From the NCBI RefSeq assembly GCF_900452395.1, contig NZ_UGNV01000001.1, positions 2,195,501 through 2,259,500 of the forward strand: a DNA stretch of 64,000 nucleotides, given 5' to 3'. Positions 63,660 through 64,000 of this stretch are shown in pieces. The stretch is from Legionella beliardensis (lineage in GTDB: Bacteria > Pseudomonadota > Gammaproteobacteria > Legionellales > Legionellaceae). Positions within the stretch are counted from its first letter, which is position 1. Each line of letters opens with the position of its first letter. Under the pieces are notes generated by a model, which worked only from the letters and a program-made list of their open reading frames with translations, was not told the origin of the DNA and did not search any database. Position numbers and translations under genes: made by a program.

Positions 63660-64000
63660 GACGTGATCCCCTGAGTAATTTTTATGAAAGATTGCGCTTT
63701 ATAAAATCCTTCTTTTAACTTATTTCGGTTGCCGGCTTAAAAAGTTTAGTACTCCTTTTGCTCAATTCCATATTTTTTACTCGCTTCACATCTAGCCTTA
63801 AAGCAAATCGTCATTACAGCTTGCCCGATGTGTCAGTAAATCCATCAAAGCCTTTTTCTTTATTTAAGCAAAATAACAGAATTAAGCTTCAATTAAATGA
63901 TTGCAAAAACCAGGCCAAAATCGTGAGTTTGATCTAAAGTAGAAGTTATTTTGCTAAATGAATCCTACCCGCTCAATTGGTCATCTCTCTAGGCATGCTT
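63660..64000. other. Region upstream of enhABC, no gene recognised
   Basis: AT-rich. It should hold the enhA promoter: on the reverse strand TTGAGC (near 63757), 17 bases and TTTTAA is a weak candidate. An ATG at 63958 opens a plus-strand frame that runs off the window after 14 codons; too little to judge. Confidence 0.35.

Noticed and set aside
63958-64000. Start of a plus-strand gene at the right edge
   Set aside because: Only 14 codons visible, no family signal.

Overview
The window reads as chromosome of a Legionella species other than a plain L. pneumophila copy. The evidence is low G+C, an enhC-enhB-enhA cluster at the right end, a letS / PPi-phosphofructokinase / tandem type IV pilin block at the left end, a Legionella-type cytosolic IMP-GMP 5'-nucleotidase, and several families of short palindromic repeats between genes. 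Species assignment is inference from gene content; no database was consulted.

Layout. 1-4.2 kb: gltX (cut by the window edge) divergent from letS, whose reading frame is broken by an in-frame TAA after codon 31. 4.4-10.1 kb: PPi-dependent phosphofructokinase, a repeat-rich stretch holding an unknown repeat protein, two tandem pilins behind a good sigma-54 promoter, then bolA and yjbQ. 10.9-19.8 kb: an APC transporter facing a long leftward housekeeping run (dapA, a BamC-like mini-lipoprotein, a MATCAP/QEGLA peptidase-like gene, glutathionyl-hydroquinone reductase, fdxA, yoaA-type helicase, tsaB, a Trm112-like gene with a TTG start, kdsB). 19.9-30.1 kb: small surface lipoproteins, a ketone-body pair (bdhA-adc), a class II amidotransferase, pilU, a two-gene blue-light/c-di-GMP operon (BLUF + EAL), and an AddB-like nuclease. 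30.3-37.2 kb: a complete suf operon (rrf2-sufB-C-D-S-U-T) ending in epmA. 37.5-44.1 kb: a choloylglycine-hydrolase-like protein without the catalytic Cys, udk, a class B acid phosphatase, greA and carB. 44.5-49.4 kb: ydcF-lptG-lptF divergent from pepA-holC. 49.4-52.4 kb: secreted small proteins (an avidin-fold protein with no tryptophan, a CAP protein, a Thr-rich protein) and a REC-HPt protein. 53.5-63.7 kb: 5'-nucleotidase, a second M17 peptidase, murJ divergent from rpsT, and enhABC.

The intergenic DNA is the most unusual part. A composite repeat of about 260 bp (modules called R1-R2-R3 here) occurs three times plus one partial copy, and the R1 module lies in opposite orientation in different copies. 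A second family has a conserved core with CATCCATG and GCTCG and unrelated but self-complementary arms. A third element has 38-bp terminal inverted repeats. All look like non-autonomous or structure-selected DNA; no transposase is seen in the window.

No rRNA, tRNA, CRISPR array, complete insertion sequence or prophage was recognised.
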